Assembly (NCBI RefSeq): GCF_000463115.2
Contig: NZ_AWFX01000006.1
Location: forward strand, 31,933 to 95,932
Origin: Franconibacter helveticus LMG 23732
GTDB lineage: Bacteria > Pseudomonadota > Gammaproteobacteria > Enterobacterales > Enterobacteriaceae
Direction: 5' to 3'
DNA length: 64,000 bases
Positions 43,544 through 51,863 of the stretch are shown here, one piece after another. The notes under the pieces are model-generated. The model saw only the letters and a list, made by a program, of their open reading frames with translations. It ran no database searches and was not told the DNA's origin. Made by a program: the position numbers and the translations under genes. How positions within the stretch are numbered: the first letter of the stretch is position 1; each line of letters opens with the position of its first letter.

Positions 43544-45502
43544 TTAAGACGGCATGGCGATGGACTGCTTCTCTTCGAGCAGTTTCTCCACCACGCCGGG
43601 ATCGGCGAGCGTGGAGGTGTCGCCAAAGTTGCTGGTATCGCCCGCGGCGATCTTGCGCAGAATGCGGCGCATGATTTTGCCGGAGCGGGTTTTCGGCAAG
43701 GAGTCGGTCCAGTGCAGCACGTCCGGGGTGGCAAGCGGGCCAATCTCTTTACGCACCCAATTACGCACTTCGGCATACAGTTCCGGCGTTGGCTCTTCGC
43801 CATGGTTCAGGGTGACGTAAGCGTAAATCGCCTGCCCTTTTATGTTATGCGGAATGCCCACTACCGCGGCTTCGGCGATTTTCGGGTGCGAAACTAACGC
43901 CGATTCAATCTCCGCAGTGCCAAGACGGTGGCCGGAAACGTTCAGCACATCATCCACGCGGCCGGTTATCCAGTAATAACCGTCTTCATCGCGCCGCGCG
44001 CCGTCGCCGCTGAAGTACATATTTTTAAAGGTCGAGAAATAGGTCTGCTCGAAACGCTCATGGTCGCCAAACAGCGTGCGCGCCTGGCCGGGCCAGGAGT
44101 CGGTGATAACCAGGTTGCCCTCGGTAGCGCCGTTTTGCGGGTTGCCTTCGTTATCTACCAGCGCAGGCTTTACGCCGAAGAAAGGACGCGTGGCGGAACC
44201 GGCTTTCAGTTCGGTCGCGCCGGGCAGCGGGGTAATCATGAAGCCGCCCGTTTCCGTCTGCCACCAGGTGTCCATGACCGGGCATTTCTCGTTGCCGATT
44301 TTTTTCCAGTACCACTCCCAGGCTTCCGGGTTGATCGGTTCGCCCACGGAGCCGAGAATGCGCAGCGAAGAGCGGTCGGTGCCGTCAATGGCTTTATCCC
44401 CTTCGGCCATCAGCGCGCGGATAGCAGTCGGTGCGGTGTAGAGAATATTCACTTTGTGTTTGTCCACAACCTGCGCCATGCGGTTCGGCGCAGGCCAGTT
44501 CGGCACCCCTTCGAACATCAGCGTGGTGGCGCCGCAGGCGAGCGGGCCGTAAAGCAGGTAGCTGTGGCCGGTTACCCAGCCCACATCGGCGGTGCACCAG
44601 TAAACGTCGCCCGGATGGTAGTCGAAGACATATTTAAAGGTGGTAGCCGCGTAAACCAGATAACCGCCGGTGGTGTGCAGCACCCCTTTCGGTTTGCCGG
44701 TAGAACCCGAGGTGTAAAGGATAAAAAGCGGATCTTCGGCGTTCACTTCCACTGGCTGATGATGAGCGCTGGCTTTTTCCACCAGCTCGTTCCACCAGAG
44801 ATCGCGCCCTTGCTGCCAGTCGATATTGCCGCCGGTGCGTTTGAGCACTACCACGTGCTCAACGCTCGTCACGCCCGGATTTTTCAGCGCGTCGTCGACG
44901 TTTTTCTTCAGCGGAATGGTGCGTCCCGCACGAATGCCTTCATCGGCGGTAATAACCAGCCGCGAGCTGGAGTCAATGATGCGGCCTGCCACCGCTTCCG
45001 GTGAAAAGCCGCCAAAAATGACGGAATGCACCGCGCCGATGCGCGCGCAGGCAAGCATCGCCACAGCGGCTTCCGGCACCATAGGCATATAGATCGCCAC
45101 CACATCGCCTTTTTTAATACCGAGATCGGCAAGCGTATTGGCAAAGCGGCAAACGTCGCGGTGCAGTTCGCGGTAAGTGATATTTTTGCTCTGGCTGGCG
45201 TCATCGCCTTCCCAGATGATGGCCGTCTGGTCGCCGCGCTCGCGCAGGTGTCTGTCGAGACAGTTGGCCGCCAGGTTCAGCGTGCCGTCTTCATACCATT
45301 TAATGGAAATATTGCCGGGGGCGAAAGAGGTGTTTTTTACTTTCTGGTAAGGCTTGATCCAGTCAAGGATTTTGCCCTGTTCACCCCAGAAAGCGTCAGG
45401 ATCGTGAACAGATTGCTGATAATAAGCGTCATACTGCTCCGGATTAATCAGGCAACGTTCCGCAATGTTTGCGGGAATAGGGTGTTTATGTATTTGGCTC
45501 AT
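43544..45502 (-). CDS. acs: Acetyl-coenzyme A synthetase
   Basis: High-affinity acetate activation: acetate, ATP and CoA to acetyl-CoA via acetyl-AMP. The start at 45502 ([20 protein letters not shown]) gives 652 residues. Adenylation motifs are [15 protein letters not shown] near 262-276, [10 protein letters not shown] near 411-420, [17 protein letters not shown] near 512-528 and the acetylatable Lys in [10 protein letters not shown] near 604-613. First gene of acs-yjcH-actP; the region upstream to gltP is 426 bases. Confidence 0.97.
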   Translation of the reverse strand: MSQIHKHPIPANIAERCLINPEQYDAYYQQSVHDPDAFWGEQGKILDWIKPYQKVKNTSFAPGNISIKWYEDGTLNLAANCLDRHLRERGDQTAIIWEGDDASQSKNITYRELHRDVCRFANTLADLGIKKGDVVAIYMPMVPEAAVAMLACARIGAVHSVIFGGFSPEAVAGRIIDSSSRLVITADEGIRAGRTIPLKKNVDDALKNPGVTSVEHVVVLKRTGGNIDWQQGRDLWWNELVEKASAHHQPVEVNAEDPLFILYTSGSTGKPKGVLHTTGGYLVYAATTFKYVFDYHPGDVYWCTADVGWVTGHSYLLYGPLACGATTLMFEGVPNWPAPNRMAQVVDKHKVNILYTAPTAIRALMAEGDKAIDGTDRSSLRILGSVGEPINPEAWEWYWKKIGNEKCPVMDTWWQTETGGFMITPLPGATELKAGSATRPFFGVKPALVDNEGNPQNGATEGNLVITDSWPGQARTLFGDHERFEQTYFSTFKNMYFSGDGARRDEDGYYWITGRVDDVLNVSGHRLGTAEIESALVSHPKIAEAAVVGIPHNIKGQAIYAYVTLNHGEEPTPELYAEVRNWVRKEIGPLATPDVLHWTDSLPKTRSGKIMRRILRKIAAGDTSNFGDTSTLADPGVVEKLLEEKQSIAMPS

Positions 45503-45928
45503 GGCTTTTTTTCTCCTTGAAGATGTTAATGATATGTCACGCAAAAGTTAATTGTAGGGCTATTGCCTGCTTTGTTTATTATTTGGGCGACAGATCACGC
45601 TAAGTTTTCGCTGTATGAAAATTCAGCAAACGAATCTTTCAGGGAAAATAATTCATAAGAATGATTATTTAACGCGTCTGATATTTTATTCGTTTAATAA
45701 CAGTGCGTTATGAAATAAAACTGTCATAAACTCGGCGTTAATCGCTAATTTTCAGTGAATAAGACTGTTCTGGAAGGGTTGCGCAGCATGCCGTGCAAGT
45801 GGTACTGATTAAACGCGTTAAAAAACCCCACATCATCACCCAACGTTTGTCATACCCCTTTCAGTTTGTGACGTTCTCATTCGAGTACGCATGGGAATGG
45901 CGCTTTTGATTCAGGAAGTGTAGTCGTT
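45503..45928. promoter_or_regulatory. acs/gltP divergent intergenic region
   Basis: A 426-base AT-rich gap with no gene. It must hold the acs promoters (CRP-dependent in E. coli) and the gltP promoter. I see CRP-like half sites only: TGTGA at 45867-45871 toward gltP and ATCACG near 45594-45599 toward acs. Neither is a full palindrome. Confidence 0.4.
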
Positions 45929-47242
45929 ATGAAAAACAGTAAAGTCAGCCTGGCCTGGCAAATTCTGCTGGCCCTGGTGCTGGGTATTCTTCTGGGCAGT
46001 TTCCTCCACTATCAAACCGACAGCCGTGAATGGCTGGTGGCGAATCTGCTTTCTCCCGCCGGAGATATCTTCATCCACCTCATTAAAATGATCGTGGTGC
46101 CGATTGTTATCTCTACCCTGGTCGTCGGCATTGCCGGCGTGGGCGATGCGAAGCAGTTAGGACGCATCGGCGCTAAAACCATTATCTATTTCGAAATCAT
46201 TACCACGGTTGCGATCGTTCTGGGCATCACGCTCGCGAACGTTTTCCAGCCGGGCAGCGGCATTGATATGTCGCAGCTTGCGGCGGTAGATATTTCGAAA
46301 TATCAGCATACTACCGAAGAGGTGCAGAGCCACGCGCACGGGTTGATGGGGACTATCCTGTCGCTGGTGCCGACCAACATCTTCGCCTCGATGGTGAAGG
46401 GCGACATGCTGCCGATCATCTTCTTCTCGGTGCTGTTTGGTTTGGGGCTTTCTTCATTGCCCGCCACGCACCGTGAACCGCTGGTGACCGTGTTCCGCTC
46501 CATTTCCGAAACCATGTTCAAAGTCACCCATATGGTGATGCGCTACGCACCGGTGGGGGTGTTCGCGCTGATTTCCGTGACGGTGGCCAACTTCGGTTTT
46601 GCGTCGCTGTGGCCGCTCGCCAAGCTGGTGATTCTGGTTTATGTCGCCATTCTGTTCTTCGCGCTGGTCGTGCTGGGCGCGGTGGCGCGGATGTGCGGCC
46701 TGCGTGTCTGGACGCTTATCCGCATCCTGAAGGATGAACTGATTCTGGCGTATTCCACTGCCAGCTCCGAGAGCGTGCTGCCGCGCATCATTGAGAAGAT
46801 GGAAGCCTATGGCGCGCCTGCTTCTATCACCAGCTTCGTGGTGCCAACCGGCTACTCCTTCAACCTTGACGGCTCCACGCTTTACCAGAGTATCGCGGCT
46901 ATCTTTATCGCCCAGCTTTACGGCATTGAGCTGTCGCTGGGTCAGGAGATTATCCTGGTGCTGACGCTGATGGTGACCTCAAAGGGCATCGCCGGCGTAC
47001 CGGGCGTCTCTTTTGTCGTGCTGCTGGCGACCCTTGGCAGCGTCGGCATTCCGCTGGAAGGCCTGGCGTTTATTGCGGGCGTCGACCGTATCCTGGATAT
47101 GGCGCGCACCGCGCTTAACGTGGTGGGCAATGCGCTGGCGGTGCTGGTTATCGCCAAGTGGGAACACAAATTCGACCGTAAAAAGTCGCTGGCCTACGAG
47201 CGCGACGTGCTCGGCAAGTTTGATAAAACGGCCAGTCGCTAA
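45929..47242 (+). CDS. gltP: Glutamate/aspartate:proton symporter GltP
   Basis: DAACS-family (SLC1-like) carrier in the inner membrane, 437 residues. Conserved blocks are HLIKMIVVPIVISTLVVGIA near 51-70, the HP1 serine-rich loop YSTASSESVLPR near 275-286, and the TM7/HP2 region around residues 304-365 (GYSFNLDGS, then SKGIAGVPG). It is close to E. coli GltP end to end. Confidence 0.96.
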   Translation: MKNSKVSLAWQILLALVLGILLGSFLHYQTDSREWLVANLLSPAGDIFIHLIKMIVVPIVISTLVVGIAGVGDAKQLGRIGAKTIIYFEIITTVAIVLGITLANVFQPGSGIDMSQLAAVDISKYQHTTEEVQSHAHGLMGTILSLVPTNIFASMVKGDMLPIIFFSVLFGLGLSSLPATHREPLVTVFRSISETMFKVTHMVMRYAPVGVFALISVTVANFGFASLWPLAKLVILVYVAILFFALVVLGAVARMCGLRVWTLIRILKDELILAYSTASSESVLPRIIEKMEAYGAPASITSFVVPTGYSFNLDGSTLYQSIAAIFIAQLYGIELSLGQEIILVLTLMVTSKGIAGVPGVSFVVLLATLGSVGIPLEGLAFIAGVDRILDMARTALNVVGNALAVLVIAKWEHKFDRKKSLAYERDVLGKFDKTASR

Positions 47243-47246
47243 CCTC

Positions 47247-47271
47247 AAACCCCGCTTCGGCGGGGTTTTTT
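47247..47271 (+). terminator. Terminator after gltP
   Basis: AACCCCGC/GCGGGGTT stem with the stable TTCG tetraloop and a T tract. Confidence 0.9.
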
Positions 47272-47411
47272 ATGGGCTTTCCTTCACAACCTGCAACGCG
47301 CGCCTGTGACGCGGCTTACACTTCCCGCATCAATCCGTAATAATTTTTCCTCACCGCTCTCGCCATCGCGCACACTCTTTGCAGGATAAATGGTTCCCGG
47401 CGGAGAAAACG

Positions 47412-48143
47412 ATGAAACCTGCCATCATGGTGGTCGATGACGACCCGGCGATTTGCGAGCTGTTAACAGATGTTTTCAGCGAGCACGTTTTTGACGTCTG
47501 CCTCTGTCATAACGGCGGCGATGCGCTGCGCCTTGCGCAAATGCGCCCGGATATCGCGCTGGCGTTGCTGGATATGATGCTGCCCGATATTAACGGCCTG
47601 CTGGTGCTTCAGCAGCTGCAACGCCAGCGCCCAACGCTGCCGGTTATCATGCTGACCGGGCTTGGCAGCGAGTCGGATGTGGTGGTGGGCCTTGAGATGG
47701 GCGCAGATGATTACATCGCCAAGCCTTTTAATCCGCGCGTTGTGGTGGCGCGGGTAAAAGCGGTGCTGCGCCGCACCGGCGCGCTGCAAAACGACCCTGC
47801 GCCCGCTCGCGCCAGCGGCATGCATTTTAACGGCTGGTGTCTGGATACCGCCCGCTGCCTGCTTATTAACCCGCAGCAGCAGCCGGTAACGCTCACCCAG
47901 GGCGAATATGGCCTGCTGCTGGCGCTGTTGCAGAATGCAAGGCGGGTGCTCAGCCGCGAGCGCCTGCTGGAGCTGACCCACAGTGAAAGCCTTGAGGTGT
48001 TCGATCGCACCATTGATGTGCTGGTGATGCGCTTGCGCCGCAAAATTGAAACCAACCCGCATCAGCCTTCGCTGATCCGCACCATTCGCGGCCTGGGCTA
48101 CGTCTTTGCCGCCGACGTGACCCAAACCGAACGCGCAGCATAA
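47412..48143 (+). CDS. OmpR-family response regulator
   Basis: Two-component response regulator, start at 47412 (MKPAIMVVDDDPAICELLTD), 243 residues. The receiver domain (1-118) has the acidic pocket Asp9-Asp11, phospho-acceptor Asp54 (ALLDMML), Thr82 and Lys104. The C-terminal winged-helix DNA-binding domain (about 136-234) includes the recognition region around residues 195-225. No kinase gene is adjacent; the likely partner is the hybrid kinase at 55565-58129, across the sugar operon. The stop codon is only a few bases from the end of the convergent hok transcript. Confidence 0.9.
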   Translation: MKPAIMVVDDDPAICELLTDVFSEHVFDVCLCHNGGDALRLAQMRPDIALALLDMMLPDINGLLVLQQLQRQRPTLPVIMLTGLGSESDVVVGLEMGADDYIAKPFNPRVVVARVKAVLRRTGALQNDPAPARASGMHFNGWCLDTARCLLINPQQQPVTLTQGEYGLLLALLQNARRVLSRERLLELTHSESLEVFDRTIDVLVMRLRRKIETNPHQPSLIRTIRGLGYVFAADVTQTERAA

Positions 48144-48225
48144 AGAAAGGGTGCGTTAAGGCCTCTGAACCCGAACAAGCCGGGCGAGGCGAACCCCGCC
48201 CGGTGAGTTTAGTTTCCTGCCGGGG

Positions 48226-48378
48226 TTAATGTTCCGAACAGGCTAACTTTGCCGCCACTTCCTGTACGCCATGCTTTATTTTTATTTCGCAAAGCGAATC
48301 GCGATAAAATAAAGAAAGTAACAGAACGGTTATACAAATAATTAACAGATACGCTAACCGGTATTTTAATGGCTTCAT
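48226..48378 (-). CDS. Hok-family type I toxin peptide, copy 1
   Basis: A 50-residue membrane toxin of the Hok/Gef type, too short to be picked up by length-based gene calls. It starts MKPLKYRLAYLLIICITVLL; a hydrophobic helix (about 9-24) is followed by YRDSLCEIKIKHG and EVAAKLACSEH. The RDSLCE motif and the Cys near 30 are Hok hallmarks, closest to HokA-like proteins as I recall. Ribosome site AAGGAG sits 12-7 bases before the ATG and overlaps the end of the leader frame. Expected action is depolarisation of the inner membrane from within. The frame is intact, so the toxin may be active. Confidence 0.9.
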   Translation of the reverse strand: MKPLKYRLAYLLIICITVLLLSLFYRDSLCEIKIKHGVQEVAAKLACSEH

Positions 48379-48383
48379 GCCTT

Positions 48384-48494
48384 TTACTCCTTGCCTTGCG
48401 ACGAGTAATTGGCTATTCTCAACTTGTCGGAGTTGAGGGATAGCCTCGGGTTAATAGAAATATTGCCCGGGGCTTTTCTCTTTCTGTCCCTCAC
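48384..48494 (-). CDS. Mok-type leader peptide frame, copy 1
   Basis: GTG-initiated frame of 36 residues (after the initiator: RDRKRKAPGNISINP) ending in TAA inside the hok ribosome-binding region, five bases before the hok ATG. In hok systems a mok frame couples translation to hok and is the true target of the antisense RNA. Here the frame stops before hok rather than overlapping it. The GTG start is inferred. Confidence 0.5.
   Translation of the reverse strand: MRDRKRKAPGNISINPRLSLNSDKLRIANYSSQGKE
48391..48478 (+). ncRNA. Sok-type antisense RNA with promoter, copy 1
   Basis: On the plus strand, -35 TTGCCT (48391-48396) and -10 TATTCT (48414-48419) are 17 bases apart, placing the start near 48426. 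The RNA ends in a GCCTCGGG/CCCGGGGC stem (48443-48450, 48466-48473) followed by TTTT, giving about 53 bases. It is antisense to the Mok frame just upstream of hok, as in known hok/sok loci. Confidence 0.8.
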
Positions 48495-48783
48495 GTATGC
48501 TTAAGACAGAAAGCCTTAAGCACCCGCCGCTATAATAAGGGGTTCCGCTGGAAATAGAAATAATCTGTTTGATGTAATTTCTTTCTGCTAATTGCATTTC
48601 ACTGGAATGTACTTCGCAAAAAAAGAAAAGAAATAAAATTAAGAATAATGCTCGCAGACATTAACCGATAAATTCCTTCTTGTTACAAAGAGGGAAAGCA
48701 ACGCCGGGCTGGCAGAAAAGAAAGGGTGCGTTAAGGCCACATCCACTGACCCACCGGGCGGGGAAGGCCCCGCCCGGGAAGGA

Positions 48784-48936
48784 TCACCTGCTGTCGCAGG
48801 CAAGTATCGCCGCCACTTCCTATGTACCGCTCCTTATTCTTAGTTCGCAAAGGGAATCGCGATAAAATAAAGAGAGCAACAGAACGGTTATGCAAATAAT
48901 TAACAGATACGCTAACCGGTATTTTAATGGCTTCAT
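48784..48936 (-). pseudogene. Hok-family toxin, copy 2, truncated by amber codon
   Basis: The frame starts at 48936 exactly like copy 1 for about 31 residues (identical through YRDSLCE), then LRIRSGT and TAG at 48822-48820 as codon 39. The stop occupies the codon that is CAG (Gln) in copy 1. Beyond it the frame continues EVAAILACDSR to TGA, giving the normal 50-residue length. The 38-residue product keeps the membrane helix but lacks the C-terminal part. Confidence 0.85.
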
Positions 48937-48941
48937 GCCTT

Positions 48942-49052
48942 TTACTCCTTGCCTTGCGGCGAGTAATTGGCTATTCTCAACTTGTGTGGAGTTGAGGGAT
49001 AGCCTCGGGTTAATAGAAATATGCCCGGGGCTTTTCTCTTTCTGTCCCTCAC
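48942..49052 (-). CDS. Mok-type leader peptide frame, copy 2
   Basis: GTG-initiated frame of 36 residues, same length and same ends as copy 1 (RDRKRKAPG start, LRIANYSPQGKE end). The middle differs because of a one-base deletion and a compensating one-base insertion. Coding status is inferred. Confidence 0.45.
   Translation of the reverse strand: MRDRKRKAPGIFLLTRGYPSTPHKLRIANYSPQGKE
48949..49037 (+). ncRNA. Sok-type antisense RNA with promoter, copy 2
   Basis: -35 TTGCCT (48949-48954), 17-base spacer, -10 TATTCT (48972-48977), start near 48984. It ends in a GCCTCGGG/CCCGGGGC stem (49002-49009, 49024-49031) with TTTT. Promoter and terminator are identical to copy 1; the loop is one base shorter. 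Confidence 0.78.
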
Positions 49053-49217
49053 TTATGCTTAAGACAGAAAGCCTTAAGCACCCGTCGCACAGCCTATATA
49101 AATTCCTGGTGTCGGGGAAATGAAATTATTTAATGAAACAAAACGGGCTTGTTTGCATTTTTTTGGAATGAAAGCCGCGCATTTATTTTTTAATACGGCA
49201 TCGCGTAATCGATTTAT

Positions 49218-50225
49218 TTAACCGGCTTCACTTATAAAAGCGGTTAATTCCGCCAGGGTTTTCGCGCCGTCAATTGCATTGGCGCAAAGTAAGCTGGCGC
49301 GCGCGCAGGCGTGAGCGAGCTTAATGCTTTCCGTCAGCGGCCAGCGTTCATGGCAGCCGTAGAGCAGGCCCGCGCAGAAAGCATCGCCCGCGCCAACGCT
49401 ACCGACAATTTCCGCTTTCGCAAGCTTCCAGGATGGCACCCAGACGCCTTCGCTGCCTGCTTCCTCGCCCCATGCGCCTTCCGGGCAGTGGATCACTACC
49501 CGCTGACGCACCCCTTCTTCCAGCAAACGGCTTGCCGCCGCCGCAATGTTATCGGTGTGCGGCGTACCGTCAGCGTGGCGTACCGGCAAGCCGCTAAACT
49601 CGCCTGCTTCCAGTTCATTGATGACCAGATAATCCAGCCAGCGCAGCGCAGGCATCACCAGCGGTTGATAGCGCGGGTCGCCCTGGCGGGAGACAAGATC
49701 CAGCGAGGTTTCATACCCTTGCTGCTGCATTTGCGCCAGCAGTCTCGCGCTGCGCGTACCGTATTGCTCATCGGGCATGTCGAGGCTGTCGAGCAGCAAC
49801 AGGTAGCCAAGATGAAAAATACGCATCCCTGGATCCAGCCTGTCGAACGCTGGCAGGTCGAGCAACCGGTTAGCGCCGGGCGAATGAAAAAATGTGCGCT
49901 GACCGTCCGGCGTGGTCATCACCTGCGACATGGATGTCGGGGCAAAGGCGGTGCGGCGTACATGCTGTCGGTTAACGTGGTATTGCTCCAGCATCGCCAG
50001 AATATAGTCGCCATCGGCATCTTCGCCCGTCAGCCCCACCGCCTGCAACGGCAGGCCGACGTGCAGTTTAGCCAGCGTCAGCAATACGTTCAGCGGCGCG
50101 CCGCCGGTGGCGCGTTCGCTGTGGGTTATCTCAGCAAGCCATCCCGGCTGCGGCCAGCCGTTTATCTGATGAACATGGTCGACCAGCATATTGCCCGCCG
50201 CGATAATGCCTTTGCGCTCGCTCAT
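49218..50225 (-). CDS. PfkB-family sugar kinase of the island operon
   Basis: Ribokinase-fold kinase, 335 residues. The N-terminal Gly motif is ERATGGAPLNVLLTLAKL near 37-54; the catalytic signature EIVGSVGAGDAFCAGLLYG near 272-290 contains the GAGD anion hole and base Asp281. Last gene of the six-gene operon, nine bases after the aldolase. The inferred role is phosphorylation of the ketose made by the isomerase. The exact sugar is unknown. Confidence 0.9.
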   Translation of the reverse strand: MSERKGIIAAGNMLVDHVHQINGWPQPGWLAEITHSERATGGAPLNVLLTLAKLHVGLPLQAVGLTGEDADGDYILAMLEQYHVNRQHVRRTAFAPTSMSQVMTTPDGQRTFFHSPGANRLLDLPAFDRLDPGMRIFHLGYLLLLDSLDMPDEQYGTRSARLLAQMQQQGYETSLDLVSRQGDPRYQPLVMPALRWLDYLVINELEAGEFSGLPVRHADGTPHTDNIAAAASRLLEEGVRQRVVIHCPEGAWGEEAGSEGVWVPSWKLAKAEIVGSVGAGDAFCAGLLYGCHERWPLTESIKLAHACARASLLCANAIDGAKTLAELTAFISEAG

Positions 50226-50234
50226 ACCGGCTCC

Positions 50235-51095
50235 TCACGCTTTGCCGTTGCTGCCGAAAATACGCATCTGCCGGGCCACAACGTCAGTTATCGCCTCTTC
50301 AATGCCAAGCAGCAGTTCGGCAAACTCGTCATAAATGGGGCGACGGTTTGTCATCCGCTGCTCCACCGCGCCCAGCGCCGCCTGCGACATGCCGGTGTAA
50401 AAGTTGATTTTATGAATGCCGAGCGAAATGGCCTTGCGGAAATCGTCGTCGCTGATGCCGGAGCCGCCATGCAGCACCAGCGGCAGGCCGGTTTGCTGAC
50501 GAATGGCGGAAAGGCGGTCGAAATCCAGTTTCGGCTCGCCCTTATATTTGCCGTGCGCGTTGCCGATGGCGACCGCCAGCGCGTCGATGCCGGTTCGGTC
50601 CACAAAATCTCGCGCTATCGCCGGGTCGGTGAATTTTGCCTCGTCCGCCTCGCCGTAAAGCGCGCCGCCTTCGTCGCCGCCTACCGCTCCCAGCTCCGCC
50701 TCTACCGAAACGCCCACGGCGTGGCACATTTTCACCACCTCGCGGGTCTGGCGGATATTTTCATCGTACTCAAGCGTTGAACCGTCAAACATGACCGAGC
50801 TGAAGCCAAGCCTCAGCGCCTGCACTACCGCGTCAAAATGCAGGCCGTGATCGAGGTTAAGCACCACGGGAATATCGTGACGCGCCGCCTCAAACTTTAC
50901 CGCTTCCACCAGCGAAGGCAGGGAAAGGTATTTAAAGTGCACCTCGGCGATATTAATAATAAAAGGCGAACGCTCCTCGCGTGCAGCGGCAAACAGCGCG
51001 CGCAGAAAGTGACTGTCGAGCACATTAAACGCGCCGAGCGCATAACCATGTTCGCGGGCGTGCGCCAGCCCGTCGGCGAGGGAAATCAGCGGCAT
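50235..51095 (-). CDS. Class II ketose-phosphate aldolase (FbaA/GatY-like)
   Basis: Zinc-dependent aldolase of 286 residues. Expected ligands and catalytic residues are visible: Asp82-His83 (LNLDHGLHFD), Glu134 (SVEAELGAVGG), His181 (GNAHGKYKGEP) and His209 (LVLHGGSGIS). The sequence is closer to the tagatose/ketose bisphosphate group than to glycolytic FbaA. It should split the phosphorylated ketose into dihydroxyacetone phosphate and an aldehyde; substrate inferred from context only. Confidence 0.9.
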   Translation of the reverse strand: MPLISLADGLAHAREHGYALGAFNVLDSHFLRALFAAAREERSPFIINIAEVHFKYLSLPSLVEAVKFEAARHDIPVVLNLDHGLHFDAVVQALRLGFSSVMFDGSTLEYDENIRQTREVVKMCHAVGVSVEAELGAVGGDEGGALYGEADEAKFTDPAIARDFVDRTGIDALAVAIGNAHGKYKGEPKLDFDRLSAIRQQTGLPLVLHGGSGISDDDFRKAISLGIHKINFYTGMSQAALGAVEQRMTNRRPIYDEFAELLLGIEEAITDVVARQMRIFGSNGKA

Positions 51096-51107
51096 TGTCG
51101 TCTCCTG

Positions 51108-51791
51108 TTAGCGGTACACGTCATAGTCGTTGCACAGCAGCAACTGGGCGGTTTCGTCTTCTTCGATTGTGTTAAAGCGCGCCAGCGGTTTTAAGAAGCG
51201 GTTGTCGCGGTCATCATCATTAACCGATGACACTTCGCCCACTAAAACGTCGCCAAACCCTGCTTCGCCCCAGAAGCTGTGATACAGGCCCGGCGTCAGA
51301 CAGATGCTCTCCCCTGGCGAAAGGCGCAGCTGGCTGCCAGCGGCGTGGGTTTGTCGGCAGCCATCGATAACAACCGTCACGTCGTTCACCGTGGTCTGTT
51401 CAAACTCGTCGCTGCCCCATAATTCGATAATTAAATTGCCGCCGCCGCGGTTAATAATGTCCTCGCGCTTTCGCCAGTGGAAATGCAGCGGCGTAAGCTG
51501 GCCGTCGCGCACGTGCATGATTTTTTCGGCATAGCATTTGGCGTAAGGCGCGCCATCGGGCGAACCGTTGCGCAGCGTGAAAAGGGTTAGCCCCTGAGCG
51601 GCGAAATCCTGGCCGCCGAAAGCGGTGACATCCCAGCCGAGCTTCAGATCAAATACCTCGCGCCAGTCGTGGGCGTTAAGCTGCCGCCATTTCGCCGGGC
51701 TGAAGCTGGCGAAAGGCGGCAGATGCACGTCGTGGCGGGAGAAAAACTGCCGCGTATGGCCGAGAATTTCGTTGATTGCGGAGCGTTTCAT
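51108..51791 (-). CDS. D-lyxose isomerase family sugar isomerase
   Basis: Cupin-fold aldose-ketose isomerase of 227 residues. The Mn-binding cluster is His103, His105 and Glu110 in PLHFHWRKREDIINRGGG, with His171 in PGLYHSFWGE. The length and residue pattern match the lyxose/mannose isomerase family that includes a sugar isomerase from E. coli O157 (family knowledge). Probable first enzymatic step of the island pathway. It lies 72 bases after the binding-protein gene, with a hairpin between. Confidence 0.87.
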   Translation of the reverse strand: MKRSAINEILGHTRQFFSRHDVHLPPFASFSPAKWRQLNAHDWREVFDLKLGWDVTAFGGQDFAAQGLTLFTLRNGSPDGAPYAKCYAEKIMHVRDGQLTPLHFHWRKREDIINRGGGNLIIELWGSDEFEQTTVNDVTVVIDGCRQTHAAGSQLRLSPGESICLTPGLYHSFWGEAGFGDVLVGEVSSVNDDDRDNRFLKPLARFNTIEEDETAQLLLCNDYDVYR

Positions 51792-51825
51792 AAAGCTTCC
51801 TCTGTGCGTCAGCCTCTTGATTTTT

Positions 51826-51853
51826 CCCTCTCTCCCGCACAGGGGAGAGAGGG
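51826..51853. repeat. Intra-operon hairpin between binding protein and isomerase genes
   Basis: Eleven-base-pair stem CCCTCTCTCCC/GGGAGAGAGGG with a short loop. It lies just after the binding-protein stop, where such stems commonly stabilise the transporter part of the message relative to the enzymes. Confidence 0.65.
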
Positions 51854-51863
51854 AGAGGCGGCC

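Larger units (their letters stand above)
48145..48527 (-). repeat. Tandem hok/sok module, copy 1 (intact)
   Basis: About 380 bases, directly repeated at 48718-49085 with high identity over the toxin, leader and antisense regions. On the minus strand the 5' element GGGTGCTTAAGGC (complement of 48513-48525) can pair with GGCCTTAACGCACCC near the 3' end (complement of 48149-48163). This is the 5'-3' fold-back pairing known for hok-type mRNAs. A CTTTCTGTC/GACAGAAAG stem (48480-48513) lies near the 5' end. Confidence 0.88.
48718..49085 (-). repeat. Tandem hok/sok module, copy 2 (degenerate toxin)
   Basis: Second direct copy of the module, with the same end elements: fold-back sequence at 48724-48738 and its partner at 49071-49083. 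It diverges most in the 3' untranslated part and the toxin C terminus. The 190 bases between the copies (48528-48717) are AT-rich and should hold the promoter of copy 1. Confidence 0.88.

Noticed and set aside
45580..45610. Full CRP site for acs
   Set aside because: Only half matches to TGTGA-N6-TCACA could be found, so no firm site is called.
49311..50780. 489-codon plus-strand frame opposite the kinase and aldolase genes
   Set aside because: Antisense shadow of two clearly conserved genes.
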